From the NCBI RefSeq assembly GCF_000158815.1, contig NZ_GG657738.1, forward strand, positions 2,106,551 through 2,170,550: a DNA stretch of 64,000 nt, read 5' to 3'. The notes below the pieces were generated by a model. It did not search any database, was not told where the DNA came from, and saw nothing but the letters and a program-made list of their open reading frames with translations. A program made the position numbers and the translations under genes. The stretch is from Micromonospora sp. ATCC 39149 (GTDB lineage Bacteria; Actinomycetota; Actinomycetes; Mycobacteriales; Micromonosporaceae). Positions 32,633 to 41,253 of the stretch are shown here, one piece after another (the first letter of the stretch is position 1; the number at the start of each line of letters is the position of its first letter).

Positions 32633-33406
32633 GTGATCCGGATCGCCGCGGTGGGCGACGTGCACCTGGACGAAGACGTGGTGGGCCGATTCCGGCCCGC
32701 CCTGGACGAACTGCCCGACTGCGCCGACGTGCTGCTGCTCGCGGGCGACCTGACCCGGCACGGCACCGAGGCCGAGGCGCGCTGCGTGGCGCGGGAGTTC
32801 GGCGGGCTGGGGGTGCCGGTGGTGACGGTGCTCGGCAACCACGACCACCAGTGCGACCAGGTGCCGCAGGTGGTCAAGGTGCTGGAGGAGGCCGGCATTC
32901 GGGTGCTGGAGGGCGAGGGGATCGTGCTGGAGTTCCCCACCGGGCGGCTCGGCGTGGCCGGGGTGAAGGGCTTCGGCGGCGGCTTCGCCGGCCGGTGCGC
33001 CAGCGACTTCGGCGAGCCGGAGATGAAGGCGTTCGTCCGGACCACGAACGAGAGCGCGGACGCGCTGGGCGCGGCCCTGCGAGGGCTCGACTGCGACCTG
33101 CTGGTGGCGCTGACCCACTACTCCCCCGTGCCGGACACCCTGGCCGGCGAGCCGCTGGAGATCTACCCGTTCCTCGGGTCGTACCAGCTCGGGCAGGCCA
33201 TCGACTCGGCACCGACCGCGCTGGCCCTGCACGGGCACGCCCACGCCGGCAGCGAGCGGGGCACCACCCCGGGCGGGGTGCGGGTCCGCAACGTGGCCCA
33301 CCCGGTGATCAAGCAGGCGTACAGCATCTTCCACCTCGGAGATCATCTGGACGCCGGGCAGGTTTCCCGGATCGGTCACTCGGGTACTCAGCAACCATGG
33401 AGCTGA
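32633..33406 (+). CDS. Metallophosphoesterase
   Basis: 257 residues with all metal-binding blocks of the calcineurin-like fold: AAVGDVHLDED, LLLAGDLTRHG, VTVLGNHDHQ, ALTHYSP and LHGHAHAG. GTG 32633 lies 13 bp after the BON gene. Probably a cytoplasmic phosphodiesterase; the substrate is unknown. Its last ten bases overlap the GPGG gene. Confidence 0.9.
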   Translation: MIRIAAVGDVHLDEDVVGRFRPALDELPDCADVLLLAGDLTRHGTEAEARCVAREFGGLGVPVVTVLGNHDHQCDQVPQVVKVLEEAGIRVLEGEGIVLEFPTGRLGVAGVKGFGGGFAGRCASDFGEPEMKAFVRTTNESADALGAALRGLDCDLLVALTHYSPVPDTLAGEPLEIYPFLGSYQLGQAIDSAPTALALHGHAHAGSERGTTPGGVRVRNVAHPVIKQAYSIFHLGDHLDAGQVSRIGHSGTQQPWS

Positions 33407-33543
33407 TTCTCTGGATTCTCGCAGTCGTACTCGTGGTCGCCGGTATTCTCGCGCTGTTCCGCCGGCAGATCCTGTGGGGCATCGTCCTCATCGTGGTCGG
33501 CCTGTTGGTCGGCCCGGGTGGGGTCAGCATCTTCAACAATTGA
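33397..33543 (+). CDS. GPGG-motif small transmembrane protein (48 aa)
   Basis: MELILWILAVVLVVAGILAL, a positively charged turn FRRQIL, WGIVLIVVGLLV and the GPGGVSIF tail: two hydrophobic segments with a conserved-type GPGG ending. This class of tiny actinobacterial membrane protein is known by that motif only; function unknown. It overlaps the metallophosphoesterase stop and is followed by a long hairpin, so it ends the operon. Confidence 0.85.
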   Translation: MELILWILAVVLVVAGILALFRRQILWGIVLIVVGLLVGPGGVSIFNN

Positions 33544-33570
33544 TGCCTGACCTCGTAACCACCACCGACC

Positions 33571-33638
33571 CGCTGGGGTCGTCGTGACCGGAGCTTCGTC
33601 CTCCCAGACAGGAGCCATCGGGCAGGACGACCCCAGCG
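33571..33638 (+). terminator. 13-bp stem with a 42-nt loop
   Basis: CGCTGGGGTCGTC (33571-33583) pairs with GACGACCCCAGCG (33626-33638), followed by TTCT. The loop contains a smaller possible stem. It ends the GPGG operon; the remaining gap to 33818 has no gene that I can see. Confidence 0.7.
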
Positions 33639-33818
33639 TTCTGCCACCCGGGCGGGTTGCCCGGCGCCGGCCGCCGGGCACCTGCGTCACATGACGATTT
33701 CGGACAACCTCCGGCGGACGACCGGGTCGCCGGCCCGGTCTGGAGCTGCTCTGAGCGCTGATTCCGATCGCCGGCTGGCTGGTATGGCGGCGGCCGGCCT
33801 TCGGCCTACGAGCGCCGG

Positions 33819-34592
33819 TCAGCAGCGCGGGACGTTCGGGATGTAACCGTCGTGGCCGGTGTACACGTACGCGTCGGCGATGTACCGGCCGCTGCCGATG
33901 CGGTCCCAGATCGAGCTGGTGCCGTACGTGCCGGTGACCGTGGTGCCGCTGGTCTGGCAGTAGATCGTCACCTTCGTCCCGTCCGCGACCGTGCCGACCG
34001 AGGAGTACCCGGTGCCCGGGCCGGAGCGCACGGTCAGCGCGGTGCCGCTGGTGTTGACCGTGCCGGAGCCGGTGCTCGACGAGCAGTTGTTGTCGCTGGT
34101 GTAGGTCTTGGTACCCCAGTACAGCGCCAACGCCCCGTTGAAGCGGACCTGGATGTCGTTGCCGTTGAGCCGCTGCTCGTAGTGCAGGTGCGGGCCGGTG
34201 GAGCCGCCGGTGCTGCCCACCCAGCCGATCACCTTGCCATAGCCGACGCTCTGACCGACCGAGACGTTGAAGCCGTTGAGGTGGGCGTAGTAGGTGCTGT
34301 AGCCGCCGCCGTGGTCGATCCGGACGTACTTGCCGTAGCTGGTGTCGCCGAGATCGGTCACCCGGTCGACCGTGCCGGGCGCGCTGGCCACCACCGGGTC
34401 GCCCTGGTCGTCGGTCCGGTTGAAGTCGATGGCGTACGCCGGGCTGTGGTCGGAGCGGGTCTGACCGGACCAGGACTGGCCGCAGGGGAACGGGACCTTG
34501 AAGGTCGGGGCGGCCAGGGCCGGGTTCGCCGGCACCAGGGCCGCCGCGATCAGCACGCCGACCGCCGCGAGGCTGAACAATCGCTTACGCAT
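33819..34592 (-). CDS. Secreted M23 metallo-endopeptidase with SH3b domain
   Basis: 257 residues: signal peptide MRKRLFSLAAVGVLIAAALV ending near ALAA, an M23 domain (SDHSPAYAIDFNR, YVRIDHGGGYSTYYAHLNGF, GSTGPHLHYEQ with the HxH zinc ligand), then a bacterial SH3 domain (TALTVRSGPGTGYSSVGTV) ending PRC. It cleaves peptide crosslinks in peptidoglycan or lyses other bacteria. Two paired Cys residues may stabilise it. Confidence 0.9.
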   Translation of the reverse strand: MRKRLFSLAAVGVLIAAALVPANPALAAPTFKVPFPCGQSWSGQTRSDHSPAYAIDFNRTDDQGDPVVASAPGTVDRVTDLGDTSYGKYVRIDHGGGYSTYYAHLNGFNVSVGQSVGYGKVIGWVGSTGGSTGPHLHYEQRLNGNDIQVRFNGALALYWGTKTYTSDNNCSSSTGSGTVNTSGTALTVRSGPGTGYSSVGTVADGTKVTIYCQTSGTTVTGTYGTSSIWDRIGSGRYIADAYVYTGHDGYIPNVPRC

Positions 34593-34774
34593 CCAGCACC
34601 TCCGATGTCGATATTCTTCGATCGATTGCTCTCAGCGTGACAGAATCTTGCAGCCGCCGAAAGGGGGTGGTTGGCGACCCGAACACCCCTGTCGATGGGA
34701 GCGCGCCCAGTAGGGGTGAGCTGGTTTCGGGATTGTTACTCGTCCGTGTCCGACCTGGGGTGGACGCACTTGAA

Positions 34775-34788
34775 TGCAAGCGCTTACA
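34775..34788 (+). promoter_or_regulatory. LacI-type operator upstream of the sugar ABC genes
   Basis: TGCAAGCGCTTACA, a 14-bp near-palindrome with the central AAGCGCTT common to LacI-family sites of actinomycetes (GCGCTT core). It lies about 70 bp before the binding-protein ATG. The LacI regulator encoded at 38351 is the natural candidate. Confidence 0.7.
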
Positions 34789-34854
34789 TGTGGTGACGCC
34801 CATCGGACCGGCGCGGAATTGAGCACGACCGCGCCGGCAAGGAAGGAGAACGGC

Positions 34855-36201
34855 ATGGCGGTCTTTGCCAGACCACGCCAGGCTCTCGCGGTCGCCGGCG
34901 TACTGGGGCTGGCGCTCAGCGTCACTGCCTGTGGCACCGGCGACGACAAGAGCAGCGACAAGGCGGACTCCGCAGAGTGTGCCGCGTACGAGAAGTACCA
35001 GGGCAACGACGGCAAGAAGGTCACGATCTACTCGTCGATCCGGGACATCGAGGCCGACCGCCTCGACGAGTCCTGGAAGCAGTTCGAGGACTGCACGGGC
35101 ATCGACATCGACCACGAGGGCAGCGGCGAGTTCGAGGCCCAGCTCGGTGTCCGGGTCGACGGCGGCAACGCGCCCGACCTCGCCTTCATCCCGCAGCCGG
35201 GTCTGCTCAAGCGGTTCGTCGACGCGGGCAAGCTCAAGCCGGTCAGTGCCGACACCAAGGCGATGGCCGAGCAGAACTACTCGGCCGACTGGCTGAAGTA
35301 CAGCACCGTGAACGGTCAGTTCTACGGCGCCCCGCTCGGCTCGAACGTCAAGTCCTTCGTCTGGTACTCGCCGAAGACGTTCAAGGAGAAGGGCTGGACC
35401 GTCCCCACCACCTGGGACGAGCTCATCGCCCTGAGCGACAAGGTCGCGGCGAGCGGCACCAAGCCGTGGTGCGCCGGCATCGAGTCCGGTGACGCCACCG
35501 GTTGGCCGGCCACCGACTGGATCGAGGACGTCATGCTCCGGACCGCCGGTCCGGAGGTCTACGACCAGTGGACCACCCACGGCATCCCGTTCAACGACCC
35601 GAAGGTCGCCGAGGCCCTCGACAAGGCCGGCACCATCCTCAAGAACGAGAAGTACGTCAACGGCGGCTTCGGCGGCGTGAAGAGCATCGCCACCACCTCC
35701 TTCCAGGAGGCGGGCACGCCGATCACCACCGGCAAGTGCGCCCTGCACCGCCAGGCGTCCTTCTACGCCAACCAGTGGCCGCCGGGCACCAAGGTGGCCG
35801 AGGACGGCGACGTCTTCGCGTTCTACTTCCCGGCGATCGACCCGGCCAAGGGCAAGCCGGTGCTGGGCGGCGGCGAGTTCGTCGCGGCCTTCGCCGACCG
35901 TCCCGAGGTCCAGGCCGTGCAGACCTACCTGGCCTCCGGCGAGTACGCCAACAGCCGCGCCAAGATCGGCGACTGGGTGTCTGCGAACAACAAGCTCGAC
36001 CCGGCGAACGTGCCGAACCCGGTCGACAAGCTCTCCGTGCAGATCCTGCAGGACCAGAAGACCGTCTTCCGGTTCGACGGTTCCGACCTGATGCCGGCCG
36101 CGGTCGGCGCCGGGACCTTCTGGAAGGGCATGGTCGAGTGGGTCAACGGCAAGGACACCGCCACGGTGCTCCAGGGCATCGAGAGCAGCTGGCCGAAGTG
36201 A
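34855..36201 (+). CDS. Extracellular sugar-binding lipoprotein of an ABC importer
   Basis: 448 residues. The lipobox is LSVTAC with Cys26 lipidated. The rest is a family 1 solute-binding protein: VTIYSSIRDIEADRLDESWK, DLAFIPQPGLLKRFVDAGKL, FVWYSPKTFKEKGWTVPTTW, and a C-terminal WVNG region. Such proteins in this class bind alpha-glucosides or other oligosaccharides, which fits the GH13 glucosidase encoded in the same block. AAGGAG precedes ATG 34855. A strong hairpin separates it from the permease genes and may keep it more abundant than them. Confidence 0.93.
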   Translation: MAVFARPRQALAVAGVLGLALSVTACGTGDDKSSDKADSAECAAYEKYQGNDGKKVTIYSSIRDIEADRLDESWKQFEDCTGIDIDHEGSGEFEAQLGVRVDGGNAPDLAFIPQPGLLKRFVDAGKLKPVSADTKAMAEQNYSADWLKYSTVNGQFYGAPLGSNVKSFVWYSPKTFKEKGWTVPTTWDELIALSDKVAASGTKPWCAGIESGDATGWPATDWIEDVMLRTAGPEVYDQWTTHGIPFNDPKVAEALDKAGTILKNEKYVNGGFGGVKSIATTSFQEAGTPITTGKCALHRQASFYANQWPPGTKVAEDGDVFAFYFPAIDPAKGKPVLGGGEFVAAFADRPEVQAVQTYLASGEYANSRAKIGDWVSANNKLDPANVPNPVDKLSVQILQDQKTVFRFDGSDLMPAAVGAGTFWKGMVEWVNGKDTATVLQGIESSWPK

Positions 36202-36208
36202 TCTGAGT

Positions 36209-36242
36209 CGGTGGTCCGGCCCGCACGCGGGCCGGACCACCG
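36209..36242 (+). promoter_or_regulatory. 15-bp intra-operon hairpin after the binding-protein gene
   Basis: CGGTGGTCCGGCCCG (36209-36223) pairs with 36228-36242, loop CACG, eight bases after the stop and 26 bp before the next start. No T tract. It fits a partial terminator or mRNA-stabilising stem that raises the binding protein over the permeases. Confidence 0.7.
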
Positions 36243-36268
36243 CCTGATCCGAACCCGAGGGAGGGTTG

Positions 36269-37318
36269 ATGGAGTTCGACTTCGCCGCAGAGCAGCCGAA
36301 GCTCCTCATGCTGATGTACGGGCTGATCGCGTTCGTCGTGGTCGTCGGGGGCCTACTGCTGCTCCTCGACGCCGTGCCGTCCTGGTTCGCCCGACGCCGC
36401 GAGGCACAGCTGGTCGCCGCTTCGGCGAGCGGGGCTCCGCTGCCCCGGCACCGCAAGCCGCAGGAGGGGATGTTCGCGTTCTTCTTCCTGCTGCCGGCGG
36501 TGCTGCTGCTCCTCGTCGGCCTGGTCGTCCCGGCCATCCGCACCACGCTGCTGTCGTTCATGGACGGCGGCAGCCGGAACTGGGTGGGCCTGCGCAACTA
36601 CACCTGGATGTTCTCCGACGACTCGATCGTCCGGGTGCTGATCAACACGCTCATCTGGGTGCTGCTGGTGCCACTGGTGGCCACGGCGTTCGGCCTGATC
36701 TACTCGGTCCTGGTGGACAAGGCCCGGTTCGAGTCGGTGGCCAAGTCGCTGATCTTCATGCCGATGGCGATCTCGTTCGTCGGCGCGGCGATCATCTGGA
36801 AGTTCGTCTACGCCTACCGGGGCGACGGGCAGGAGCAGATCGGCCTGCTCAACCAGATCGTGGTCAGCCTCGGCGGCGAGCCGAGGCAGTGGCTGCTGGA
36901 CTCGCCGCTGAACACCCTGCTGCTGATCGTGATCATGGTGTGGATCCAGGCCGGCTTCGCCATGGTGGTGCTCTCCGCCGCGATCAAGGCCATCCCGGCC
37001 GACATCGTCGAGGCCGCCCGGCTGGACGGGGTCAGCCCGTGGCAGATGTTCTGGCAGATCACCATGCCGAGCATCCGGCCCGCGCTGGTCGTCGTGGTGG
37101 TGACGTTGTCGATCGCCACGCTGAAGGTCTTCGACATCGTCCGGACCGGGACCAACGGCAACTACGACACCAGCGTCATCGCGAACGAGATGTACAACCA
37201 GGCGTTCCGGTACGGCGAGAACGGGCAGGGCTCGGCGCTGGCGGTCTTCCTGTTCGTCCTGGTGATCCCACTCGTGATCTACCAGATCCGCAACCTGCGT
37301 CAGCAGCGGGAGGGCTGA
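36269..37318 (+). CDS. Sugar ABC transporter permease (MalF-like)
   Basis: 349 residues, eight or so hydrophobic segments including an N-terminal one (LMYGLIAFVVVVGGLLLLLD). The EAA loop that docks the ATPase is EAARLDGVSPWQMFWQITMP. ATG 36269 has GAGGGAGGG upstream; the preceding TTG is ignored. Encoded one base before the second permease gene. No ATP-binding gene is present, so a shared MsiK-type ATPase is likely. Confidence 0.93.
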   Translation: MEFDFAAEQPKLLMLMYGLIAFVVVVGGLLLLLDAVPSWFARRREAQLVAASASGAPLPRHRKPQEGMFAFFFLLPAVLLLLVGLVVPAIRTTLLSFMDGGSRNWVGLRNYTWMFSDDSIVRVLINTLIWVLLVPLVATAFGLIYSVLVDKARFESVAKSLIFMPMAISFVGAAIIWKFVYAYRGDGQEQIGLLNQIVVSLGGEPRQWLLDSPLNTLLLIVIMVWIQAGFAMVVLSAAIKAIPADIVEAARLDGVSPWQMFWQITMPSIRPALVVVVVTLSIATLKVFDIVRTGTNGNYDTSVIANEMYNQAFRYGENGQGSALAVFLFVLVIPLVIYQIRNLRQQREG

Positions 37319-37319
37319 G

Positions 37320-38285
37320 ATGACCACCACGACGCCCACGCTTCCCGCGGGGGCCCAGGCCACCGGGAAGACCTCCACCGCCGCCGGGCGGGTGCGCAAG
37401 CGGCTGAACAGCCGCACCGCGACCCTGGCCTCGATCGTCATCGCGGTGCTGTGGACGATCCCCACCTTCGGCCTGCTCGTCTCCTCGTTCCGGCCGGAGA
37501 ACCAGATCAAGACCACCGGCTGGTGGACGTTCTTCGGCGACCCGCAGTTCACCCTGGAGAACTACCAGGAGGTGCTGTTCGGCCGCTCCTCGTCCTCGGG
37601 ACAGTTGGCCAGCTACTTCATCAACTCCCTGGCGATCACCATTCCGTCGGTGCTGTTCCCGCTCGCGTTCGCGTCGCTCGCGGCGTACGCGCTGGCGTGG
37701 ATCAACTTCCGGGGCCGGGACTGGGTCTACATCGCGATCTTCGCGCTGCAGATCGTCCCGCTCCAGATGGCCCTGGTGCCGCTGCTGAAGTTCTTCTCCA
37801 CCGGGGTCAGCCTCGGCGGGGTGCCCCTGATGCCCGCCTGGGACCTGGTCGACGAGCAGAAGTTCGCCCAGGTGTGGTTCGCGCACACCTGCTTCGCGCT
37901 CCCGTTCGCCGTCTTCCTGCTGCACAACTTCATCTCGCAGCTACCCAAGGACCTGATGGAGGCGGCCCGGGTCGACGGGGCCACCCACCCCAAGATCTTC
38001 CGCACCATCGTCCTGCCGCTGATCACCCCGGCCATCGCGGCCTTCGGCATCTTCCAGTTCCTCTGGGTCTGGAACGACCTGCTGGTCGCGCTGATCTTCG
38101 CCGGAGGCGGCAACGAGACCGCCCCGCTCACGGTCCGGCTGGCCGAGATGGCCGGCAGCCGGGGCAACGAGTGGCAGCGGCTGACCGCCGGCGCGTTCGT
38201 CTCGATCGTCGTACCGCTGGTCGTGTTCCTGTCGCTCCAGCGGTACTTCGTGCGCGGCCTGCTCGCCGGCAGCGTCAAGGGCTGA
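37320..38285 (+). CDS. Sugar ABC transporter permease (MalG-like)
   Basis: 321 residues. EAA loop: EAARVDGATHPKIFRTIVLP. Opening TTTPTLPAGAQATGKTSTAA is cytoplasmic, followed by six hydrophobic segments; LSLQRYFVRGLLAGSVKG is the usual family ending. Second permease of the importer, one base downstream of the first. Confidence 0.93.
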   Translation: MTTTTPTLPAGAQATGKTSTAAGRVRKRLNSRTATLASIVIAVLWTIPTFGLLVSSFRPENQIKTTGWWTFFGDPQFTLENYQEVLFGRSSSSGQLASYFINSLAITIPSVLFPLAFASLAAYALAWINFRGRDWVYIAIFALQIVPLQMALVPLLKFFSTGVSLGGVPLMPAWDLVDEQKFAQVWFAHTCFALPFAVFLLHNFISQLPKDLMEAARVDGATHPKIFRTIVLPLITPAIAAFGIFQFLWVWNDLLVALIFAGGGNETAPLTVRLAEMAGSRGNEWQRLTAGAFVSIVVPLVVFLSLQRYFVRGLLAGSVKG

Positions 38286-38292
38286 CGCTCGC

Positions 38293-38328
38293 GACCGCCG
38301 CCGCCCGCGTCCCCGGGCGGCGGCGGTC
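38293..38328 (+). terminator. 15-bp hairpin after the permease genes
   Basis: GACCGCCGCCGCCCG (38293-38307) pairs with 38314-38328, 6-nt loop, between the second permease and the LacI gene. No T tract. Confidence 0.7.
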
Positions 38329-38350
38329 CGGGTGCCGGAGCGGGGTGAAC

Positions 38351-39424
38351 ATGACCAAGATCGATGATGTCGCCCGCCTGGCCGGGGTCTCCACCGCCAC
38401 CGTCTCGCGGGCCCTGCGTGGCCTGCCGACCGTCTCCGCCGCCACCCGCCACCGCGTCCTCGCCGCCGCCGAGCAACTCCAGTACGCGGTCTCGCCGAGC
38501 GCGTCACGGCTGGCCGGTGGACGGACCGCCACCGTGGCGGTGATCGTGCCCCGGATCACCCGCTGGTTCTTCGCCACCGTGGTCGAGGCCGTCGAGGAAA
38601 CCCTGCACGAGTCCGGCTACGACCTGCTGCTGTACAACCTCGGCGGCCGGGAACACACCCGCCAGCGGGTGCTGCGCACCGCCAACCTGCACAAGCGGGT
38701 GGACGCCGTGATGCTGGTCGCCACCCCGCTGCGCCGGGCCGAACTGGCCGCGCTCACCGTGCTGGACCTGCCCGGCGTGACCATCAGCTCCGGCAGCGGG
38801 GTGCCCGGCTGGCCCTGCGTACGCATCGACGACGTGGCCGCCGCGCGGACCGCCACCCGGCACCTGCTCGACCTGGGCCACCGCCGGATCGCGCACATCT
38901 CCGGCGACCCGGACGACGAGCTGGCCTTCACCACCCACCTGGACCGACGCCGGGGCTACCGGGAGGCGCTGCGGTCCGCGGGCATCGAACCCGACCCGAG
39001 CCTGGACGTCGAGTCGCAGTTTTCCATCGACGGCGGCGAGCAGGCCACCGCCGAGCTGCTCGCCCGGGGCGAGCCACCGACGGCCATCTTCGCCGCGTGC
39101 GACGAGATGGCCATGGGCGCGATGAGCGCGGTGCGTGACGCCGGACTACGGGTCCCGCAGGACGTCAGCGTCATCGGCATCGACGACCACGACCTGTCCC
39201 GGGTGCTCGGGCTGAGCACGATCGCCCAGCCTGCGACGGAACAGGGCCGCCTCGCCGCCCGCATCCTGCTCGACCCGCTCGGCGGGCGGGACCTCCCCCC
39301 GCTGGGCGGGCAGATCGTCCCCCGCCCGCGCGGCACCGGCCCCGCCGAGCCGTCCGCCGCGCCCGTGATCCTGCCCACCCGGCTCGTGGTACGGGACTCG
39401 ACCGCCCCGCCCCGGGCAGACTGA
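38351..39424 (+). CDS. LacI-family transcriptional regulator
   Basis: 357 residues. The HTH is KIDDVARLAGVSTATVSRAL with hinge SASRLAGGRT, followed by a periplasmic-binding-like core (VIVPRITRWFFATVVEAVEE, IFAACDEMAMGAMSAVRDAG, VSVIGIDDHDLSRVLGLSTI). It likely binds TGCAAGCGCTTACA at 34775 and represses the importer until sugar is bound. ATG 38351 is chosen; GTG 38345 is in frame. Confidence 0.92.
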   Translation: MTKIDDVARLAGVSTATVSRALRGLPTVSAATRHRVLAAAEQLQYAVSPSASRLAGGRTATVAVIVPRITRWFFATVVEAVEETLHESGYDLLLYNLGGREHTRQRVLRTANLHKRVDAVMLVATPLRRAELAALTVLDLPGVTISSGSGVPGWPCVRIDDVAAARTATRHLLDLGHRRIAHISGDPDDELAFTTHLDRRRGYREALRSAGIEPDPSLDVESQFSIDGGEQATAELLARGEPPTAIFAACDEMAMGAMSAVRDAGLRVPQDVSVIGIDDHDLSRVLGLSTIAQPATEQGRLAARILLDPLGGRDLPPLGGQIVPRPRGTGPAEPSAAPVILPTRLVVRDSTAPPRAD

Positions 39425-39470
39425 ACAAATCCGTTCGCCCGCCCCGGTCAGACCAGACGGATTCGTCCGA

Positions 39471-41198
39471 GTGCCGGCTGGGAAACAGGACCGGGACGGC
39501 TTCGACACACGGGAGAAGGCTCTGAACACCGACGCGACCCCCCAGGAACAGTCCGCCGGCCCCGCCACCGCCTGGTGGACCGAGGCCGTGATCTACCAGA
39601 TCTACCCGCGCTCGTTCGCCGACTCGAACGGCGACGGCATCGGGGACCTGCCGGGCATCACCGCCCGGCTCGACCACTTCGTCGAGCTGGGCGTGGACGC
39701 CGTCTGGCTGTCGCCGTTCTACCCGTCGCCGCAGGCCGACGCCGGGTACGACGTGGCGGACTACCGCGACGTGGACCCGCTCTTCGGGCGGCTCCCCGAC
39801 GCCGACCGGCTGATCACCGAGGCACACGCCCGGGGGCTGCGGGTCATCGTCGACCTGGTGCCCAACCACACGTCGTCGGCGCACCGCTGGTTCGTCGCGG
39901 CCCTCGCCGCCGCACCGGACAGCCCCGAGCGCGCCCGGTACGTCTTCCGCGACGGCCTCGGGCCCGGCGGCGACCAGCCGCCGAACGACTGGACCAGCGT
40001 CTTCGGCGGCCCGGCGTGGACCCGGGTCACCGATCCCGACGGCCGCCCCGGCCAGTGGTACCTGCACCTGTTCGACACCGGGCAGCCCGACCTGAACTGG
40101 GACAACCAGGAGGTCCGCGCCGAGTTCCTGGGCGTGCTGCGGTTCTGGCTGGACCGGGGCGTCGACGGCTTCCGGGTGGACGTGGCGCACGGCCTGATCA
40201 AGCAGGCCGACCTGGCGAACTGGCAGGAGCCGCAGGAGATCCTCTCCGGCAGCGAGGTCGACAAGCCGCGCCCGCCGATGTGGGACCAGGACGGCGTCCA
40301 CGAGGTATACCGGGACTGGCGCAGCCTGCTCGACACCTACGACGGCCAGCGGATCCTGGTCGCCGAGGCCTGGGTGGAGCCGGCCGAGCGGCTGGCCCGC
40401 TACGTGCGGCCCGACGAGATGCACCAGGCGTTCAACTTCGAGTACCTCCAGGCGTCCTGGACCGCCCCCGCCCAGTACGCGGTGATCACCCGATCGCTGG
40501 AGGCCACCGACGCCGTCGGCGCGCCCACGACCTGGGTGCTGTCCAATCACGACGTGGTCCGGCACGCCTCCCGGCTGGGCCTGCCCGTCGGCACCCCCCG
40601 CCCGAACGGCATCGGCATCGGCGACCCCCAGCCGGACGCCGCGCTGGGCCTGCGGCGGGCCCGGGCGGCCACCCTGCTGATGCTGGCCCTGCCCGGCTCG
40701 GCCTACCTCTACCAGGGCGAGGAGCTGGGCCTGCCGGAGCACATGACGCTCCCCGACGAGGTGCGGCAGGACCCGACCTGGGAGCGCAGCGGGCACACCG
40801 AGCGCGGCCGGGACGGCTGCCGGGTGCCGATCCCGTGGGAGGCCGACGCGCCGTCGTACGGGTTCGGGCCGACCGACGCCAGCTGGCTGCCCCAGCCCCC
40901 GCTGTGGGCCGAGTACGCCCTCGACCGGCAGCGCGGGGTGCCCGGCTCGACGTACGAGCTGTACCGGACCGCGCTGCGGCTGCGCCGCGAGCACGGGCTC
41001 GGCCGGGGCACCCTGTACTGGCTCTCCTCCGGCGACGAGGTGCTGAGCTTCCGCAACGGCGACGTCACGGTGCTGACGAACTTCGGCCAGGCGCCGGTGC
41101 CCCTGCCGGCCGGGGCGGAGTTGCTGCACGCCAGTGCCCCACTGCCCGACGACGGCACGGTCGGGCAGGACCTCACCGTCTGGTTCCGCACCGCCTGA
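39471..41198 (+). CDS. GH13 alpha-glucosidase
   Basis: 575 residues of the oligo-1,6-glucosidase/alpha-glucosidase subfamily: IYQIYPRSFADSNGDGIGDL, DLVPNHTS, nucleophile Asp237 (GFRVDVAHG), acid/base Glu299 (LVAEAWVEP) and Asp361 (SNHDVVRH). No signal peptide, so it hydrolyses imported alpha-glucosides. GTG 39471 has no ribosome-binding site; GGGAGAAGG lies before CTG 39522, so the start is uncertain. It follows the ABC/LacI block on the same strand. Confidence 0.92.
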   Translation: MPAGKQDRDGFDTREKALNTDATPQEQSAGPATAWWTEAVIYQIYPRSFADSNGDGIGDLPGITARLDHFVELGVDAVWLSPFYPSPQADAGYDVADYRDVDPLFGRLPDADRLITEAHARGLRVIVDLVPNHTSSAHRWFVAALAAAPDSPERARYVFRDGLGPGGDQPPNDWTSVFGGPAWTRVTDPDGRPGQWYLHLFDTGQPDLNWDNQEVRAEFLGVLRFWLDRGVDGFRVDVAHGLIKQADLANWQEPQEILSGSEVDKPRPPMWDQDGVHEVYRDWRSLLDTYDGQRILVAEAWVEPAERLARYVRPDEMHQAFNFEYLQASWTAPAQYAVITRSLEATDAVGAPTTWVLSNHDVVRHASRLGLPVGTPRPNGIGIGDPQPDAALGLRRARAATLLMLALPGSAYLYQGEELGLPEHMTLPDEVRQDPTWERSGHTERGRDGCRVPIPWEADAPSYGFGPTDASWLPQPPLWAEYALDRQRGVPGSTYELYRTALRLRREHGLGRGTLYWLSSGDEVLSFRNGDVTVLTNFGQAPVPLPAGAELLHASAPLPDDGTVGQDLTVWFRTA

Positions 41199-41211
41199 CG
41201 GTGGGTGAGAG

Positions 41212-41250
41212 GGGGCCCCTTCTCTACCCCAGGCGTTAACAAGGGGCCCC
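41212..41250. repeat. GGGGCCCC hairpin element between convergent genes
   Basis: GGGGCCCCTT (41212-41221) pairs with AAGGGGCCCC (41241-41250), 19-nt loop containing GTTAAC. It separates the GH13 gene and the MFS gene, whose stop follows by three bases. I have a memory of similar GTTAAC/AAGGGGCCCC elements spread through Micromonospora genomes, which would make it an interspersed repeat used as a terminator. Confidence 0.65.
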
Positions 41251-41253
41251 TCC

